Shown one piece after another: positions 6,177 through 6,787 of a DNA stretch of 6,787 nt. Numbering within the stretch: position 1 is the first letter of the stretch; the number at the start of each line of letters is the position of its first letter. The position numbers and the translations under genes are program-made. The notes beneath the pieces are model-generated. The model saw nothing but the letters and a program-made list of their open reading frames with translations, made no database searches and was not told the DNA's origin. Location: positions 1-6,787 of the forward strand of contig JBOIBL010000083.1 of the NCBI GenBank assembly GCA_050739495.1, written 5' to 3'. The stretch comes from DASSKW01 sp050739495. Lineage in GTDB: Bacteria; Pseudomonadota; Gammaproteobacteria; Natronospirales; REEB76.

Positions 6177-6192
6177 TCTGATCTACGTCACC
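6177..6192. promoter_or_regulatory. Candidate CRP/Vfr-like site
   Basis: TCTGA-N6-TCACC matches eight of the ten conserved positions of the CRP-type consensus TGTGA-N6-TCACA. It lies in the 180-bp region between divergent polX and the acyl-CoA dehydrogenase gene, about 105 bp before the latter's start. CRP-family control of fatty-acid oxidation genes is common in gammaproteobacteria, which makes the position sensible. A match this degenerate also arises by chance. Confidence 0.2.
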
Positions 6193-6220
6193 CGGCCCGC
6201 CCCGGGCTTTCCACGCGAGC

Positions 6221-6238
6221 CCATTTCCCGGAAAATGG
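6221..6238. promoter_or_regulatory. 18-bp imperfect palindrome, candidate operator
   Basis: CCATTTCCCGGAAAATGG is symmetrical except for one mismatched pair (C at 6227, A at 6232). It lies 59 bp before the acyl-CoA dehydrogenase start codon and 105 bp before polX. The size and placement fit the binding site of a dimeric repressor, for example of the TetR type that often controls acyl-CoA genes. No such regulator is encoded in the window. A GC-rich hairpin, GCCCG-CCC-CGGGC (6195-6207), lies just upstream of it. I see no clear sigma-70 promoter for either gene in this gap; AGCATA at 6149-6154 (TATGCT on the minus strand) is a weak -10 candidate for polX. Confidence 0.35.
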
Positions 6239-6283
6239 CGGCCCTTGTCTTCAAGTCACCCCGGCATCGCGCCCTGTATCCAG

Positions 6284-6288
6284 AGGAG
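6284..6288 (+). promoter_or_regulatory. Ribosome binding site of the acyl-CoA dehydrogenase gene
   Basis: AGGAG, within AGAGGAG (6282-6288), lies eight bases before the GTG at 6297. This near-ideal leader fixes the GTG as the start. Confidence 0.7.
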
Positions 6289-6296
6289 TTTCACAC

Positions 6297-6787
6297 GTGG
6301 CAGGCTACACAGCCCCCCTGCGGGATATGCGTTTTGTAATCAATGAGTTGGCGAACCTGGATGCGGTTGCCGGGTTGCCGGGCTGCGAGGAAATCAGCCC
6401 GGAACTGGTGGAGACGGTCCTGGATGCAGCCGGCAGGTTTGCGGCCGATGTCCTCGCGCCGCTCAATACCGTGGGCGACAAGACCGGGGCCAAACTCCAG
6501 GGCGATGCGGTCACGACCCCGCCCGGCTTCAAGGAAGCCTACCAGCGCTTCGTCGCCGATGGCTGGAACGGACTGGCGCTGGATCCGAAATACGGCGGCC
6601 AGGGCCTGCCGCAGATCGTCTCGGCGCCGGTGATCGAGATGTGGCAGTCGGCGAACATGGCGTTCGCGCTGTGCCCGATGCTCACCGAAGGCGCGGTGGA
6701 AGCGCTGATGCTGAAAGGATCGGATGCGCTCAAGCAGACGTATCTGGCGAAGATGGTATCCGGCGAATGGACCGGCACCATGAACCT
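6297..6787 (+). CDS. Acyl-CoA dehydrogenase, 5' part (DmdC-like subgroup)
   Basis: The first 163 codons of a gene cut by the window end. Acyl-CoA dehydrogenases are FAD enzymes that insert the alpha-beta double bond in acyl-CoA esters and pass electrons to ETF. The opening YTAPLRDMRFVINEL (residues 4-18) is typical of the long (about 600 aa) subgroup that includes the 3-methylmercaptopropionyl-CoA dehydrogenase DmdC and related beta-oxidation enzymes. DVLAPLNTVGD (51-61), GWNGLALDPKYGGQGLPQ (89-106), ANMAFALCPMLTEGAVEAL (119-137) and SGEWTGTMN (155-163) follow in the usual order. The last leads into the flavin- and substrate-binding middle domain, which is missing here. The GTG start has AGGAG eight bases upstream. 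Exact substrate cannot be told: DmdC activity on dimethylsulfoniopropionate breakdown products is one possibility, general fatty-acyl-CoA oxidation another. It is divergent from polX. Confidence 0.93.
   Translation, partial: MAGYTAPLRDMRFVINELANLDAVAGLPGCEEISPELVETVLDAAGRFAADVLAPLNTVGDKTGAKLQGDAVTTPPGFKEAYQRFVADGWNGLALDPKYGGQGLPQIVSAPVIEMWQSANMAFALCPMLTEGAVEALMLKGSDALKQTYLAKMVSGEWTGTMN

Noticed and set aside
6195..6207. GC-rich hairpin GCCCG-CCC-CGGGC followed by TTT as a terminator
   Set aside because: The stem is five base pairs with a three-base loop and only three T residues. It lies between divergent genes, where neither transcript would need to end.
6305..6532. Minus-strand open frame of 75 codons opposite the acyl-CoA dehydrogenase
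   Set aside because: The plus strand encodes a clearly conserved acyl-CoA dehydrogenase N-terminus from the GTG at 6297; the opposite frame is a shadow.

Overview
The window looks like chromosomal core sequence from a GC-rich proteobacterium, most likely a gammaproteobacterium. The reasons are the divergent yjgA/pmbA pair (also adjacent and divergent in Escherichia coli), class I PurE with PurK, and intergenic repeats of styles I remember from gammaproteobacteria. No genus can be named. There is no tRNA, rRNA, CRISPR array, transposase, phage gene or plasmid gene, and no gap between genes exceeds 200 bases.

Layout. Bases 1-164 are non-coding: a probable dispersed repeat (about 1-118), then a short hairpin of a common GGGCT...AGCCC style lying just downstream of purK. 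On the minus strand, read from right to left, come yjgA/darP (2380-1892, ribosome-associated DUF615 protein), purE (1844-1356) and purK (1289-165). They are closely spaced and probably co-transcribed. purE and purK carry out the two-step, ATP- and bicarbonate-dependent conversion of AIR to CAIR in purine synthesis. Divergent from yjgA, across only 45 bp, is pmbA/tldE (2426-3775), the non-catalytic partner of the TldD/TldE protease; tldD is not in the window. Next is a small uncharacterised zinc-protease-like gene with a TTG start (3892-4401). It converges on polX (6116-4398), a full-length bacterial X-family DNA polymerase with a C-terminal PHP nuclease domain. The two genes share a TTAA at their stop codons. 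A 180-bp divergent region then leads to the 5' part of an acyl-CoA dehydrogenase gene (6297 to window end), which starts with GTG.

The genes are mostly housekeeping (purine synthesis, ribosome maturation, peptide or antitoxin proteolysis, DNA repair, fatty-acyl-CoA oxidation) and do not form one pathway. I see no convincing new multi-gene system. The least understood parts are the small HExxHH protein, a three-codon mini-ORF overlapping the purE start, candidate operators upstream of the acyl-CoA dehydrogenase, and the intergenic repeats.
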